From: Lepisosteus oculatus
Lineage: Eukaryota; Chordata; Actinopteri; Semionotiformes; Lepisosteidae
Length of the DNA stretch: 64,000 nt
Assembly (NCBI RefSeq): GCF_040954835.1
Contig: NC_090712.1
Coordinates: 3,419,284-3,483,283, forward strand
Direction: 5' to 3'
Below are positions 14,801 to 29,800 of the stretch, piece by piece. Position 1 is the stretch's first letter; each line of letters begins with the position of its first letter. The notes under the pieces are model-generated. The model worked only from the letters and a program-made list of their open reading frames with translations. It did not search any database and was not told the origin of the DNA. Both the position numbers and the translations under genes were made by a program.

Positions 14801-17800
14801 CACCTTCCACCCACAAGATGAGCATATTGAAGTATCTCTGACTTCTACAGCATGTGTGTTTCTAAAACTATCTGAAGTAAATATTCTTATCCTTAAGAGC
14901 ATCATTAATGGGCTTAAAGAGGGGGTAGTTTTCAGTGGAAGGCTCTCTTTGGGGTCACTTTCTGGAGATGCATTTCTATAACTTTTATTACACAAAATAA
15001 TTACCTATGCTATAATTCATTTTCCAGCATAGATACCCAATCCCCAAGAGAAAAGATCATTTCTAATGATCATAAAAACAAATAACACTGATTTCAGAAT
15101 CACTGAATTAAAAGTAAAATTACACATGTTTTTATGCCAAAACCTTTTCTTGTTTCTGTTCATCTCAATATTTTAATATTTTATATTCATAAAACAAATA
15201 TCAAGGGAATTATTGAAATTGCTTAAAATATGTTAATGCATCTTCATTTACAGCACTTAACATCACACAGCATATTCAACTAACTGCATCAGTTAAAAAA
15301 ATAAAATGCACCACTGTTCCCAACAAGGCAGGCTGTGAAAAGTCAGCCAGGTCTCTCCCAGCTTTCTGTCACAATGCGATTCCTGTGACCAGCCCAGGCT
15401 CCTGCGAGCTTTTATGACATCAGTGAGAGATGCGGCTCTACTCCAGTCAGGGCTGACTCTCCTGTCAGGTGCTGGGGGACTCTGACAGGACGGCATGGGC
15501 AGAAGAGCACATCAACAACATCTCATATACAGTACAAAACTGGCAATTCCAAATTGGGCCGGTATGAAAACTGAAATAATCTGAGATTATATATTTTTTA
15601 GAAACTCATCATGGTTGGGAGTCCCTAGTAGTGAAAGGGAGAAATTCATTTTCTGGAACACACTACTCAACTATAGGGCACCCCTGGAGCCTCCAGGTCC
15701 TTTCTCTAGCCAGACACCTGAGTCTTAATGGGAACATGTCTGTTCTTCGGTTAGCACCACATGGTCTTCTCTGCATTTCTGGGAAATGACTTTTTTTTTT
15801 CAAAAAACGAACAAATTTCCTTTTTTGGAGCTGGGCTCTCCAGTCCTCCCAAAAGGCAATTCTGCATTAAGGCTCAAAAAATAAAAACTCAGAAAAAAAT
15901 AATCTACGCTTTTTTTTTAAAGAGCACTAATTTCTCTTTACACTAATTTCTAAATTAAATTTCTAAATTTCTAAATTCTTAAACATATTTTAAAACAATT
16001 TTAGGACAATAATAATAAATCTTTTATCAAACACAGAGCCTTTTCTGTGATGTGGTTCCCATTTCCCCCCTCCATGGCCACCTGGGTCGCAGATGAGGAA
16101 TAAACAGTATATGCATTACACACATGAAATGACACTGAGATCCTAAGTTTAGATGCGAGACACTATTTATTCCAAAACTTCTCTAGCTTGGAAACAAAAA
16201 AGGAACCCGAGAGAGAACTGAGCAGCTGTACGTATGGCACCAAGCAAAATGTGCTGGACTTCAAATGGAGTCAGTAGCTATGTGCATTGTGGTATGCTGT
16301 GACCCTGATGGACTCTTGGTAAACACTCTCTGCTCCCTCATGTCGAGCACAGGGTCACGAAGCCACCGGCTCCACTCCGAGGAAGCGTGAGAACTGTTCT
16401 CTCGGCCACAGCCAGGACCCTTTCTTACCCACTATACCACAGAGAAGCACGCGGTCGTCTGTTACATGGGCCTGGTGCCTGAAATTAGGTACTGCTCAGA
16501 CAAAGACACTATTCTGGTTATCAATCCAAATTGTCCGTATATGTTGCAGTACTGAAAAATAACAAATAGCTGAAGAAATGCTGAGTCCACATAGTCACAA
16601 ACTCTTGTTTTTAGCATAATTATCTGCTGCTATTTCTACAGACACTGTCGACGATAACAGTGTCATCTACTATATAAAGAAATCCCACATATAGGCCAGT
16701 TAGTGTCAACACAGCACTTTGAGGATCATTGTTTACTGAAATCTGTACCACTCTGATATCTCGGGCTCAACCTGACAGATTATTTTTCAGAAACACGTTT
16801 TTTGCTGAAATGGGTGCCTGTCACACCACTCTAAAAACAAAACAACAACAAGGGGAAATTAAACCTGTAAGAGCCAGAGAGGATCAGCTGAACTACAGAA
16901 CTCTCTCTCTACAGTGAGAAACGAAGCTTACTTAAAAAACAAAGTACTTTACAACAATCAAGCATCATGTCTTGTGTGATCAAAGCAAAAAATTAAAAAA
17001 ACAGAAATAACATATCAATACAGTACACAAGATGCCAGAGCTGATTGATAAATTATGGCAGCGTAAACAGCAAAATGGAGGTACAGAAGCTCTACCGAGG
17101 AGCTTTGCCAAGATCATGCTGCTCTTTGATGCCTGTCATTAAACATTTATTTTAAGTATACCCTGCTAAATCCACAGCAATGTGAGTTTTTCAGTTCAAC
17201 AGTGAAACACAACACCAGATGGAAATGTGTTTGGAGCTGAAAATAGGAAGCAATTTGTGCACAAATGGTTGCGAGAGTCTGGAACAATCTACCCAGGGAT
17301 GTTTGTCAAACGTGATATCCTGGCACATTGGAAGAAATGGCTGGATGAAATCCTACGATTATGACAGCAACCATATAAGATGGGAACAGAGAATGTCAGA
17401 ATATGTTTCACAGTCATCCGTTCCTACTGGGAAAAGGTAGCTATGTATTTTGAGGCAAACAGATAAAACTGTGTACATGTGGGTGTGGAGAAGGAGGTCA
17501 TGTGTTACAGAAACAATCCATTTCCATTATATTAGTCTTTGTAATCTTTGCAATGTTGTTGTTCACTTCCAATACAGCAGATTACTGAGGAAGGATGCCT
17601 TTTTAGATTCTGAAATGTCTCTCTCCATCTATAACTAGCTTTAATTTACACAGAAATCACTATAACTTTCTTTGTTGCGTGCCTCCTCATGCTGAATTAG
17701 CCCCTATAGAAACATTTTCAGTTTTGTCTGGGGGATACACTATGAATCAGCTCACAGCCTAAAACAAGCCTGTGAAAATGGGCAGTGGAAAAAGAAACGA

Positions 17801-20800
17801 TTCACATCCTTACCTATAATGCTTCCTATTGATTTATTTCAGTAGTACTGCCCTGTAACAATAGAAGTCAACAAACAGCAAGCGCGCATAATGTTATAGG
17901 CTAATTACAACAGGTTTTTAAAGGGTTCAGCAATTTTCATCTTTAAAAACACATTTTCATTAGCTTGGACTGTAGCTGAAATAAGGCAGAGTACAGCATG
18001 TGAATTAACATTTTGGCAGTTGCCCCTCTAACCTCTTCACCTGTCATCAGCTATTTACTCCTTTTTGTGATAAGACAAAGCATGTGGAGTGCAGAAGGAT
18101 ATCTTGAGTATAAGCCCGTTTCTCAGGGTTGGTGCCAACTAGGATTGTATCACTTAAGTCACAGAGCCAAACTTATACAGACCAAACTGAGGTCTGGAGA
18201 AGAAACACTGCAGCCACTTCAATAAGGGCTAGTAGATCAGTCCCTGTTAAGCACAAGCTGCCTGGAATCTTGCAGGATTTTTGGGAAAAGATACAAGACA
18301 CTGGAAGTTGTTGCACTGTTCAGTACAGTATTATATCCAAAACTGGACTTCGATGACTCTTTATCTCTGAGAGCACTAAATACCATTGATGAAAGTCAGT
18401 CCTCTTACTCAGAAACGCTAGAGCACAAGATGTACATGCTTGAGGACTCTTTTGGAGATTTTTCCAAGTGATCTATTCACAGCAGATTGCTAGTATAGGA
18501 ATCCATGCATAAGTCAGAACATCTTCTCACATATTTCCATTGTCAACAATAAAACCCCAAGTGCTTTTTCTTGACTTCAATTCATCACTCATGCATCTTA
18601 ATGAAAACACATGCTGAAATTAAATGGAAAATACAAATTCAGGATGTACAGTGCATTAGCTATGGAGTACTTTCTACACGTGCTTCACAGTGAGATATCC
18701 ACAGATCTAAATACAAAGATCTAGATAGACCATTTCATTAGGATGAAAAACATTTACAGCAGTACCAACTTTCCAGTAGTTCTATAAACATCCTGACTTT
18801 TTGTCTGTAGCCAATATGGGTGTCTAATCATGAATAACGCTGGTGTTTTCCTCAGCTGAGAGAACGAAAACCGCGCCCCAAGAACAGGTCACATTTCAGT
18901 CTAGAAAAACAGTGAAGAAGCAGGAAGCTGGGAGTCCCCATTTTATGACAAGCTACCAAGGTGTCACTTACAGCCCTCAGTGTTTAGTGCATAAAAGTTA
19001 AACACGGCGCTATAAGCCTGGTGTCTGTCATGGTACAAGCACCTTTATAACTTTAAAGGAGAAAGCAGCTCTAAGGAATTATTTTCCTTAACTCAACATC
19101 AAAATATTTGCTCGATAAAGAGCATGTGTAGACTGAAACTCTGATCTTGGGGTTAGTATGATAATTTTGGAGGGAACATAAGACATATGTGCAGGTTTTT
19201 TGTTTTTTTTCGTCGTACCTTTTTAAGTCCCTAAAACTTCACCACCTTGCTGCTGCAGTGCAGTGTCCAGTTTACCTGTGGCCCGTGTCGCCACACCCGG
19301 TTCCCTGCTCTTCTGTGAAAGGAGGAGATTGTGAAGGCCCTCTGGGGGGATATACAATGACGAGCAGTGCCTTGTAAACTCCTGAACGCCTGAATTACAG
19401 TCGACTCATTCTGCAGAGCCAGGAAAGGTTGCCATGGAGACGTCACCAGGCTTATTCATCCCTGCCTGGCTTGTCAAGGCCAAGGGCTAGATCAGTCTCC
19501 CTCTTCTTCAAGTCTTTCACTCCTATCTGCGATGAACAAAATTACATTTTTTCAAAAAAGAACAATTTTGCTGAGACATGGTCCAATTATCATAAGGGAC
19601 CAATAAAAATGTAAATGGGAAAAGGAATGGAACTGGGATTTGTTACTGTATGTGCTCCATTGTCAAAAATGACAGTATTTGCAGTTACAAAGCACCAAAA
19701 TAATCCATCCCTTCTAGGTGAATATTAAAAAAAAAAGATTCACTTCTCTTCTTCATCAAATATACAATAAATAATATGATTAAAAAATCCTACAACACTA
19801 AAATTGAGGTTATTATCCCAGATTTAAAATCAATTTTACATATACATGTTAATTTCCTGCTATAACATTCATTCTTCCTTTGGAGAAAGCATGTACTATG
19901 GATTTCGAATGAATGTGAACAGTTCCAGCCAAAAGTATCATATATTATTTACATGACACACAGTAAATGCGTCTAGAATAGTCTATAGACTATTCACTTA
20001 GTCAATGATAGTCAATTAGTCGGGATCTATTAATGAAGAGCATATTGAGACCTGCAACATTTTTTATACTTTTAAGTATGGCTGACTTTCCTAAAAGGTT
20101 TCATAACCGTCCAGTGGGAGTCACTGCAGTAATTAGCTCCCCTTCCCTTTGTTCTCTGCTGCTATCCATCTTCTTCCCTGCACTCAGTGTGGGGACGGCC
20201 CGGGGCCTCAGGCTGCTCCTGCTGCAGAAGTTCACTCCAGCCAATCCAGGCCTACATGAGCCTCACGCTGCTGCGGCTCTCTTACACACTCCTTCAGGGC
20301 GGTGAAACCATATGGCTGTAACCTGCCCCACCACCTTCCAGCCTCTCCACATCTGTCTCCAAGCCCGGTCACTTCTCAAGCTCTGGATTCTCAGGGCAGT
20401 GACAGCTCGCCTCCAGAGCCGCCCTCATCAGAGGCCCAAGACCTCCTCCTACACTTCCCCGAACACGGGATCTGAAAAGCTAATTAGTAACCAGGACTGT
20501 TGCTCTGCATTTAACGGCCAGGGCTATGACAGTCAGATCAGTACTCACTGACCTAAAGCAAGTACAGAGGGCAAAGAAGTTTACAAAGGTCCTGGATGCA
20601 AAAGCGCTGTAAGGAATGAATTCCATCTTTCTTATTTTCAATGGTCGTGAAAACAAACCAGTCCCATCTCCCCCCCCCAAAAAAAATCTTTCCAACATGA
20701 ACCCAACACAGGTCGACACAGGAGCCACGCTGTGGCACTACTGAGAGATAACGAGCAGCTGTGCAAGAGGGGAAACAGGCTGCAGGTCAATCCCCATTCC

Positions 20801-23800
20801 TCCATTACCGATTTACTTCAAGCGAAGAAATCACTTGATTACCGATTTACTTCAAGCGAAGAAAATCTGTAAAAGCCAGGAACAAAAACTGTGCAGCAGC
20901 TTAGCTCTGTACTGCATGCTGCAAGACAGTGAAGATGAAAACAGCTAAGCAGTTGATCAGACAAATACTGACTAGATTGATAAGGACATTTTACTTTCCA
21001 AATCAAGACTAATGCATCCATTGAATCTGCAAAGTCAAGAAATGTGAAACAGTAAAGGGAGCAAAAGGCTTGTAAGTGGCTTATATGCAAGTTCTTAAGC
21101 TTTCTGGTAGTTGCTGGTAGTTCCATCTGCAAATAAGGCAGAAGATATCACAGGATTTAAGTCTGTTCACAACTGAAGTCTACTGCTTTTTTAAAATCAG
21201 GTCACTGCAGAAAGATTGATATCCACTTTGGCCATTGAACGCAAGAGGCTTTATGACACAGACTTACAATGGGTATAACAAGGAATGGCAGTGAGGCATT
21301 TGTAAATGCAGGCTACTGCTTGAGGCAGCCTACAGGTCTACATTACAGACGAAGTCCAGAGACTACCTCAAATTATTTTACCAAACTTTGCAAAACTCCC
21401 TGTGACTTTATACTATAAAAATCCACACTGAGGAAAATTAATCTTCCAGTTCCAGTATTATTACACTAAAACTAACGTGTCTCTTTACTGCTGTTCAAGC
21501 CATTGTATTCTAATTAGCTGGGAACACAAGCCAGAGCTTGTTCCTTTCCTTTTTAGTGTGTCCCAAAATACTTCCTGAAAATGAAGCGTTTTATAATTGT
21601 TTAAATGCTTTTAATGAGTGAAACCAGGAACTGTAATTTGCCAGATAAAATCTTGTGCGTCTTTCAATGTGCCTTGGCTTCCTAAAGTAATTATGCTCCT
21701 TCAGCAGAAAGCCCGCTAGCAGGACAGCAGTGCATGTGGCTTTCAGTCACTTGGGGGGTTATAGTATACTGGAAGCGAGGACGATTTTACATCAGAAAAG
21801 ACAGAAACCTGCAGATCCAATAAGGTATTGCAATTATTAGAAAAGATACAGAATAAACAAGGTCCTCTCAAGCCACCTCTATTTGTGAATTGTGTTGAGC
21901 TGTGAGGAATTTCATATGACTTGTGAAGTGCACTGTATAAAAGCAAAATTAATATTGCCATACAGAGAGGGGACCAGGGTCTCAAAGCAGTTATTATTTA
22001 TTAACTAATTATTCATTTGGTACAGAAAAAAGTCAGGGGAAAAAAAAATCATCCACTAGCAAGAGAAAGCAAAGGCAAAATAGGAGGACAAAATGTAGTG
22101 TCTGATCAAGCACAGAGAACATCCATGAAAATTGTGCACATGCAACACAAATCACAGATGTCTGCAGCGCAATGTGAATCAGATGCATGTGAGCAATGCA
22201 TCAAATTAAAGCAGTTCATCCTCCTTCAGAACGTGAGCTGAGAACAATTTCTTCTGTAGCTCAGCGCAGCATGCTAGTGTGAGAGACAGCGATGCTGCCT
22301 TACAGCTCTTGGATGCTGAGGCTCAGTTTCCGAGCCTCTGGGGTACCCAGTGTCTGGGGTTTCCATGTTCTTCCCACATCTGTGTTTTCGTGGGGTGCTC
22401 CAGTTTCCCTTCATCTGCCAAAGATGCCCACCATGTACCGTAGATAGCCCGGCCTTGCATACCACGTTGTATGCAGACACACTGCATAACTCACAAATGT
22501 TTTATGATATTCACTCAATTATTATAGGATTGATATTATTACATATCATTCCTATTCTGCAAGGTTTGGAAAAACAACTTTTCTGTGACTACACACACAA
22601 AGTGCAATGGGTGTTGGAAATCACCCAGCAAAGATAATTTTCAAGGCCACTGGCATTGCAGGGGCTTTTCACAAGGTTACTGTACAAAGCTGCTCAATAA
22701 GAAACAGTTTCTGCCAAAACTTCCAAGTGGCCTATCTCAAACAAAGGCCAGTTTTGTACAAAAAAGTAAATTTCTGTACTTCTGAACTCAAAAGACAACT
22801 GAAAGTCACTGTGCTTGCAGACTATAGTACATTCATGTAATTTCCAAAGCAAATCTCAGACCTCCAGAACAAACATGCTTTTTACTAATTCAACCCAGAG
22901 GAAGCTGCATCCTTCAGCCTATAGTACAGTACACTTTACTTACAAAAACATACTAAATTAGAAAAGTAATTATAGCTACTACAGTGGTGGGGAGGGATAG
23001 GACAATTTTAAGCTTAAATAGATCTCAAAGTAGCTCTGCCTGTTAACTTGTGCTCAAAAAACACAGAAAGCTCAAATTGTGAGTCACAAGTTTGCCCATT
23101 TCCGGAAACTAGCCCTAATTCCTTTGAGACCAGACCTATTTCTCTCCGAGAATGAGCTACTGTTCACCAGTTTATGCAGTCCAAATAAAAACCTCCAGTT
23201 ACCTAAGAGTTTCCATGCAGCGTGGCCTGTTTTCATTCAGCTCTTTTAAAAGAATCTAAGATGGCGATATCTGCTCTTTTAATAAAAGGATAATACATTG
23301 AGAATAGATGATGCAAATGTGCATTTGAGTTCATTTTGTACCCTGTTAAACAACACTACAATTCACAGTTCAAATTCTTGAGACCTGACACCAACCCAGA
23401 ACAGACTGCTTGTTTAATTCACTATTCAAAAATAATTACTTTTCACAAAAATATGATTTACAGTGTGTTCTGAAGAGAGCCATTTAGAAACAACGAACCT
23501 TATATTTCAAACACCTTCCTCCTTGACATGGATGAGAAAATACCAAGTTTCCAACAGCCATAGTGAGCATGCTGACAAATTAAACCTCACAGATACTAGA
23601 GGCAACAGGGAAGTAAGCGGTTATTACAAATAGCCAGGGCATGAAAACAGAAGACAGAGGCTCTTGTTTGTAAGATCTATCCCTGATTCTTAATTACTAA
23701 GGAAGATTACAGTCCTTAATAAATCAGTACTAATATATTACCAGTATGAGGACATGAGGGATTAGCTTTCCCTCTGCACAGTCTGCACAGCATGAACCTC

Positions 23801-26800
23801 AGATCAGGACAGAAATCTACATGTAATTTCAAAGACATTACTTTTTGCTCAAGGGACGAGTGTGTTACACAGCATTAATATTTCCAAAACATATTTTTCT
23901 TTACCCTGACCCTATTCCTCAAGATTTGTTGAATAGATGCTAAGGCTAGCTTTAAGGCTAGAAAAAACAGTTTGGAAACTGTATAGCTTTTAGACTTCCC
24001 TGCACACCAGATCTTTCTGTCCCAAGATTATTCCTGTCAGCTTCAGTGTAAAATTAAGTTATTTAATAATTAGATATGAAATGAAAGTAGGGAACCTGTG
24101 AAAATGCACATTATCTGATTGAACAACTAAAAGAAAAAAACTGGGCAGTAAGTGGTTCTTTTGATTCATGTCGCAGAACTCCCGGCTCATCTTCCACAGT
24201 GAAATGCCAGCTGTAATTTTTCCTTTGCAAAATGCCTTACCACATTTCCAATACTGTGTGGGTTAACATTTAAAACAGCATACTTCTTGTGGTTCTGTTT
24301 TTCCAAAACCTCTAGTTATCTGAAGCAGAAAATATCTGCCGTGTCTCACTTGCAGTCTAGACTGCAACTGAGCCTGTCTTGGTTTGCTCCAAAACTTCCA
24401 CAATACTCCAACATTTCCGAGATTCACAATTTAGGCTGAAATTAAGAAACTGTCATCAGTTATACTGCACTATATCTTACTTTGCAAAAGCTAGCCATTT
24501 AAAATAAAACAACAAATCCCAGGATCTGGGAACACTTCACAAACAGAAGAAAACAACCGCCACAACTCGAGTCAAGCCATGGCTTAGAGCAGTACATATT
24601 TCCCCATCAGTCATTGAGGGGGCAATTATTCTCTTAACAGCTGCCTTGGAACAATATGGAAGAAATCAAGATCTGCTCTGGTGAAACAGCTTGTGCTGAA
24701 ATATTTTCTTTCCGATTCAGCTGATCTCCTACAGTGTTTGCTTGGCTGTCTGGGGGGTCAGTGGAGGCCTCTCTCACCCCAGAGGAACACAGCTGCCGAG
24801 ACGGCAAGACCGCCAGACCACCCTCTCATACCGACAGAACAACGTGCGCTACCCTTTGCCAGTCCAAACCTGATCCTGAAGTGACAAGCAAGCTTTCAGT
24901 GTCACAATAATAACTGCTCACTTAAGCCTGGCGCAGGGTTACTGGACTCAAAACAAAGGGCAACACGCATGCAATTAGTCCATAAACACTGTTAGGAAAT
25001 GGGACACAATGACCTGCGAGATGTCTTTTTGAACAACAAGTGCTCTCTTGTGCTTTATACAAATACTAGCTCATGACAATACATTATTTGCATTATTGAC
25101 CTCAGGCAAATAATAAAATAAGAGTTGCTTGCCTACACTGATTCTTTTCAGGCTTCCTTCTTTAGAGCAGAAAAGAAGCTCTTGGCCTCTATTTTTAAAT
25201 CTATCTTCATATCCCTTATCTGCCATGCCAGAGCTGCACAGGAAGATATCTAGCACCGTGCCAGCCCACACGCTTCAGCTTTTTTCAATTGAAAGATTCT
25301 TAAGAGAGATCTCCAAGTCAAGTGCCACGAATCATCTGTCAAGCTGCTCTATGGGAGAAGCTGCAAAAATATAAAAATATAAGTTCAGAGTGGTTCTGGT
25401 TCAAAAATTAATCAATAAGAAAGAGTCTTTTTAAGAGTTTTTAATCTAAGGGACATGACCCCATTAACAGAAAACAGTATGTTAATTTTACTGTCCGGTG
25501 AGACTTGAAGAGACTTGGATTTAGGGAGCAGGTCTAGTTCACTGTGGGTATCCTTTTTCCCTGCCTAGTATCAGTGTATTGTGTGTGGTCTCCTGTCTAT
25601 CAAACACCATTCATTGTCCAGGATCAAACAGATCTCCCTGAAGATAACCTTGGCTGCTTAAAGACCCATTTGGCAAAAAGTGACATAACATACAATTTCC
25701 AAAATCAGCTAGTCTATCTCACACACACTCAAGTGCTTTAATGTGCTCAATTACCAATGCATGCATCTTCAGAACAATACTATCAGCGCTGGATTTAATG
25801 CCTCAGAGCTTTTCCTCTCCAAAAAAATCTTAATTTTGGATAATTTCTTCCTAGTGAGGGAGGAGCAGAGATCACAGGATAACCTGGGATATCAGTCTGT
25901 TTTTGGTAGAAATCTCCAGAGCACTGATGCTGAAACAACAATAGGTGCAGATGCAGAAAAACAGCACACCAAGCAGCCCAAAGATGGCTCGGAGATCAAA
26001 GCTGACAGGCAGCATAGGAGTACAGCTTGTTCCATTACCCAACTATTAACATTCTTGTAGAGGTGACTATGATGTTCAAATGGAGGGTATGTGTGGACAA
26101 CCCATTCTCACCCAACTACAATGAAGTGTCTTTAAAAAGTCAATCTTGCTTTCGGAGGCTCATTTAAAGTGAACCTTCACAGGGCCCTAATATTTTTAGA
26201 CTAGCTAGCTTCCACACAGAGTACTTTTAATTCTATAACCGGATCAGACAATTTCATACTGCAGTGAGCCTGACAGATTGTCCTAAGAACAGCAGTGGAT
26301 CTACAATTTCTTAATATTTCCAAAACATCAGATTTGATGTCATTAGGTATAATGTTTTGCAATCAAGCTTTGACAACACGCGCACCAAGGCAGACAGCAA
26401 ATATTCAGAAAGCAGGGAGGGCGGTGAAAAAGAGACTCTCACTTTGCTGAATTACATCAAGAGATCATGATCCATGTGACTGATTTCCTAGTTGCTTGTT
26501 AAAACGATCAGATTAGTTCTGCTATTACAAATCATGTGTGAAAACTCTAGCATTGCGGAAAGTGTTTTGAATACTGCCTGCCATGATGAAAAGAAAAGCG
26601 TGGCATTAAGAATTAAAATTGGATTCAACTGACTGTGGCCTGGAGGTGGTTTATGAGCTGGATCCCGGGGTGGGCAGTGTTTCCTGTCCAGCTGACTGGG
26701 CTGCAAAGAACCAGCCAAGTGAGCAACAGTGCATTTCCTATTAATCTGCTGGGGTTAGCTGGGGTTAACTGCCAGAAGAGTCTTTAAATCCAATATCATG

Positions 26801-29800
26801 ACTGCAAGTTTTTGAGAAGTAAAAGATTAACACTTTAAAAAGCAGAAGAACACTCCATCTAGTTTTGACTTTTTTACTATTTCAAACCCTTTTACCTACT
26901 CAAACAAGTCATTAATATTCTCTTGTTCCTTTTCCTTTCCTTTGCATGAATCAGCTGTACTTCTCAGTAGGCTATTTCCAGCAAGCTGAATCATGCATGG
27001 GTCATAGTTATTATTCAGAGTGTTAAATGACATGCACAAAGGCCCAATTATCTTTGCCAGCACCCAGAGTTGAAGAGAAAAAATGCAATTTCCTGATGCA
27101 AACATCCTCCTAAATTATCATGACTGAAATTCTTAAAATCCCAAATATATAATTTAAAAAGTTCACATTTGCACGCTGCACACACTAACCACAGACATCA
27201 AAAAGAGACATCTCTCTCACAGATGTTAACTGGCCATCCTACATTCTAAGCACCATTTTAGAAAGACCATGAGAAACACATAACCAGAGAGAACAGGATA
27301 TAGACACTTAAACCTGCGCCAAGAGTACAAAACACTTCATCTTGTTTCATATCTATGCGTTTTGTCTTATGAGCCATTGCAGAACACATTTTGAAGCTCC
27401 TACGATTGAGTGAAACTGCTTCTGGTACATTTAATAATACTCCCACAATCTGAAAGAACATCTATTCAATCAAGGAAACACACCTATAAGAAAGCAATAT
27501 ATAAAAGGCGCATGTTAAAACTTTATAAGTCTCATATTTTGTCATGATGAAAATCATATTTTTATGGAACGGATTACAAAAGTACAGAGCATCTTAAAAT
27601 CTCATGTGAAGCCTTGTACTAGTAAAAGATACAGCTATGTGAAACAAAGCAACGGCAGCATTTCAGACACAATATTTATGCAGTTTTGCATAAACGTTTG
27701 GATGTACACAAAATACCTTATTTAACTTCAGCATGTAAATAATCTCACATAACACCCCCCATAAATGTAAATAAGAATCAGAAACCTGAAACACAATTTT
27801 AAAATCCAGACCAATTCAGAGTCTTCCAAAAGACAACAAGAATTACAAATGTTTTTTTGACCTGCTCTGCAAATTAACATTCAATTTTGGCAAAGGTGGA
27901 AAGTTACTGGAGGACCAGCTGCTGCAGAGGGGACAGGGTGCCAGAGGGAGCCACAGACGATCACCACACAGCAGGACAGGCTGCCGGGCTTTTATACAGA
28001 CAATCAGGAGAAGGTCCGGGGATTTAACATGCACTTCCATGCTCAGAAACAGTACATTAATTTATACACATCAAAGTGATAAAGATGACCAGATCCTTTA
28101 GGGTTGTAAAAGAACACATATTTACCACGTGAAAGGCTTAAATCGTAATCACCGTGGCTACAACACAATGAATACCTTTTAAAACAAACAGAGAAATTTA
28201 CATATAACGTTGGTTCATAAAAGAATATATTTAAGAGGGTTTTTATAGGAGTTGCTCACAATGTGTGGTACAGAGGTACATGGTATACAGCATGTTATAT
28301 GCCCATGGTGCCATTCAGGACTAATTTTGTCACATAAAAATCTGAACTTGAAAGCCCTATGAAACGCTGTTCTTGGAGCCGAGAGCACTCCTGTGCACAC
28401 TTGTGGTCCAGCCCCCCCCACATTTAGCAGGGCGCCACAGCGGTAGCAGAAGGACAGTCAAATGTGACTGCCGCTGTGGGACAGGATGCCACTGGTACCG
28501 GCTGATGGCCAGATGTTCATGCAACCTGATCACCACCCCAGGGGGCTTTAAAGCCACAGCAGCATGCTTTCACAGCGCGGCCCTCACTTTATCTCTGTCC
28601 TCCGCAACACTGCAGACCAGACAGGATGCAATCTGTTCGAGAGCTGCCCAGGTCACACGCACAATGCTGTCCCACATCAGGTGAAAGACTTCTATTACTC
28701 CAGCAAATTGAAAATGGTCAACTGTGGCTTGCGACCACTTACATAATGAAATGGGTTGACATCCCCTATTTCAATCAGTGATAATTATATTTATAATACC
28801 AAATTAAGGTCAAGCAAACAAAAGCATTATTTAAGAACAAAGTGCCCCAATTACGGCAGTCCAGTGGCAAAATGAAGTGTTGTCATTTATAATAAAGCAA
28901 TCATAGTGGGCTTTTAGAGCTTTTTTTATGTCATGTCGTTGAAATTTGGTTGCATTATTTAGTGTAGACTGCAGCAAACAAACTGTGAAATAATTTAATC
29001 TCTGCCGTAGCCTGTAAAGATTCCTGGTTTTGAACAGAAAGGAGGAAAAAGCGAGCAGATTTTAATTTCCCCCAAATGTCTTTGTTTTTTATATTGCAAA
29101 TCATGCAAATCTTACATTACTGAACCACAAATGAAAACCAGAAGCAAGAACAAGGGGAGACCAGATCCACTGGCTAAAAACAGACCTCATTTGTCTCCTC
29201 ACATCTTGATCCTGGGGACAACCGTCTTATGTGTAAACAGAAGACTTCAAGCATGACTACGAGAGGGAAATACACCACTTCTAAAATGTGTTTTGCACGA
29301 CCACCCACCAAGCACTTCTCCTGAATGTGCAAGCAGACTTCTTTGCTTGTACAGTTTATCAGCGATGGTACTAAGCTCCGCTACACATATATTACTCATT
29401 CTCTTAAAACCTCACATTTGGATAGAGTTATCATTTCCACATCACATAGGCCACAAACATCTGTGGGTGCATGCGTGTGTACAGAAAAAGCAGTTCTCTC
29501 TCCACCAACAACAAAGCTCTTGGCCTTGAATTTCAAACTCCAGCATCTGAAAACCTTGATGATAGACAAAAAGAAATGCATATGTTTAGAAAATAGAATT
29601 TGAATAGGAAATAATACCCACTGAAAATATCAAATGGTCACATTGAAGAATGAACCCTGGAAGTGGTTTGGTCTCTGGACTCGCGACTGGAGCACTGTGG
29701 GCTCAAATCCCAGGTGCAGATGTTGCTGCTGTACCACTGAGCCAAAGTCCCTACAGTAAACCCAGGTCTATAAACCCATGGTCTGCATGACAAAAAGGGA

